64,000 nucleotides of DNA. Origin: Pseudorhodobacter antarcticus. Lineage in GTDB: Bacteria; Pseudomonadota; Alphaproteobacteria; Rhodobacterales; Rhodobacteraceae. Position 1 is the stretch's first letter; each line of letters opens with the position of its first letter. The stretch covers positions 114,351-178,350 of the forward strand of contig CAMAQR010000003.1 in the NCBI GenBank assembly GCA_945860375.1. Direction: 5' to 3'. The notes beneath the pieces are model-generated. The model saw only the letters and a list, made by a program, of their open reading frames with translations. It did no database searches and had not been told where the DNA came from. Shown piece after piece: positions 63,929 to 64,000 of the stretch. The translations under genes were made by a program, and so were the position numbers.

Positions 63929-64000
63929 ATGGGTGATCTATTCTGGCTGACGGACGCGCAGATGGAGCGGTTGAAGCCGTTCTTTCCTTTGTCGCATGGG
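63929..64000 (+). CDS. IS5-family transposase, N-terminal part
   Basis: The first 24 residues, MGDLFWLTDAQMERLKPFFP then LSHG, match the start of IS5-family (IS427-type) transposases. A GGGGAGG ribosome-binding site lies 6 bases upstream. The gene continues beyond the window, so its integrity is unknown. Confidence 0.75.
   Translation, partial: MGDLFWLTDAQMERLKPFFPLSHG

Noticed and set aside
1..64000. CRISPR arrays and tRNA or rRNA genes
   Set aside because: I looked for regularly spaced direct repeats and for cloverleaf-type conserved motifs (GTTCGAATC-like T arms) and found none; the only structured RNA supported is the SRP RNA at 40966.

Overview
The window is chromosomal DNA from an alphaproteobacterium, most likely a Rhodobacterales/Paracoccaceae (Rhodobacter-Roseobacter type) member. 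The support is the high GC content, the cytochrome aa3 oxidase cluster in the order ctaC-ctaB-small membrane protein-ctaG-ctaE-SURF1 followed by thrC and an M16 peptidase, the lysC/ptsP neighbourhood, dense same-strand operons with ATGA/GTGA overlaps, and a small SRP RNA. The species is not identified.

Layout. 0-0.9 kb: the N-terminus of an SRAP (YedK/HMCES-type) protein and a decayed IS3-family transposase. 1-5.1 kb: a spermidine/putrescine-type ABC transporter operon. 5.9-12.4 kb: rsuA, a LuxR-type regulator divergent from a molybdopterin-domain protein plus hybrid histidine kinase, then a convergent four-gene operon of unknown proteins, two of which look like degenerate receiver domains. 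13.2-25.3 kb: GST, tldD, the cta cluster, thrC, M16 peptidase, acetyltransferase, DUF1697 and a D-2-hydroxyacid oxidase. 25.5-31.5 kb: apt, mtnP, cytochrome P450 and small proteins. 31.5-41.1 kb: ptsP, an L,D-transpeptidase, lysC, nudC, a frameshifted 5'-nucleotidase/CpdB-type gene, a HAD phosphatase and the SRP RNA. 41.2-46.7 kb: an oppABCDF operon.

46.9-53.6 kb holds a two-component system divergent from a PepSY protein, an Asp-rich exported protein, a DUF2271 protein, a PepSY-transmembrane/flavodoxin/reductase fusion and ApbE. The DUF2271 protein carries a DxxTGAS sequence that matches the FMN-transfer motif recognised by ApbE, so this looks like an extracytoplasmic flavin electron-transfer module under its own two-component control. 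54.6-58.9 kb is a polar amino-acid ABC transporter divergent from a dimethylarginine dimethylaminohydrolase, plausibly a methylarginine uptake and catabolism unit.

The right end (about 53.8 kb and 58.9-64 kb) is accessory DNA with IS3, serine-recombinase, IS256 and IS5 remnants. Its centre is a putative toxin-immunity locus: a 424-residue protein joining a phage MuF (minor head protein) domain to a GH19-type lysozyme/chitinase domain, coupled by a 4-base overlap to a small exported protein with two conserved cysteines. Two further partial copies of the small protein lie at 53.8 kb and 62.8 kb. Two of the three copies end next to an identical 39-bp sequence, and one of those lies inside a 63-nt near-palindrome. 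I read this as a MuF/GH19 polymorphic toxin with a family of periplasmic immunity proteins, and it is the best candidate here for an undescribed system.
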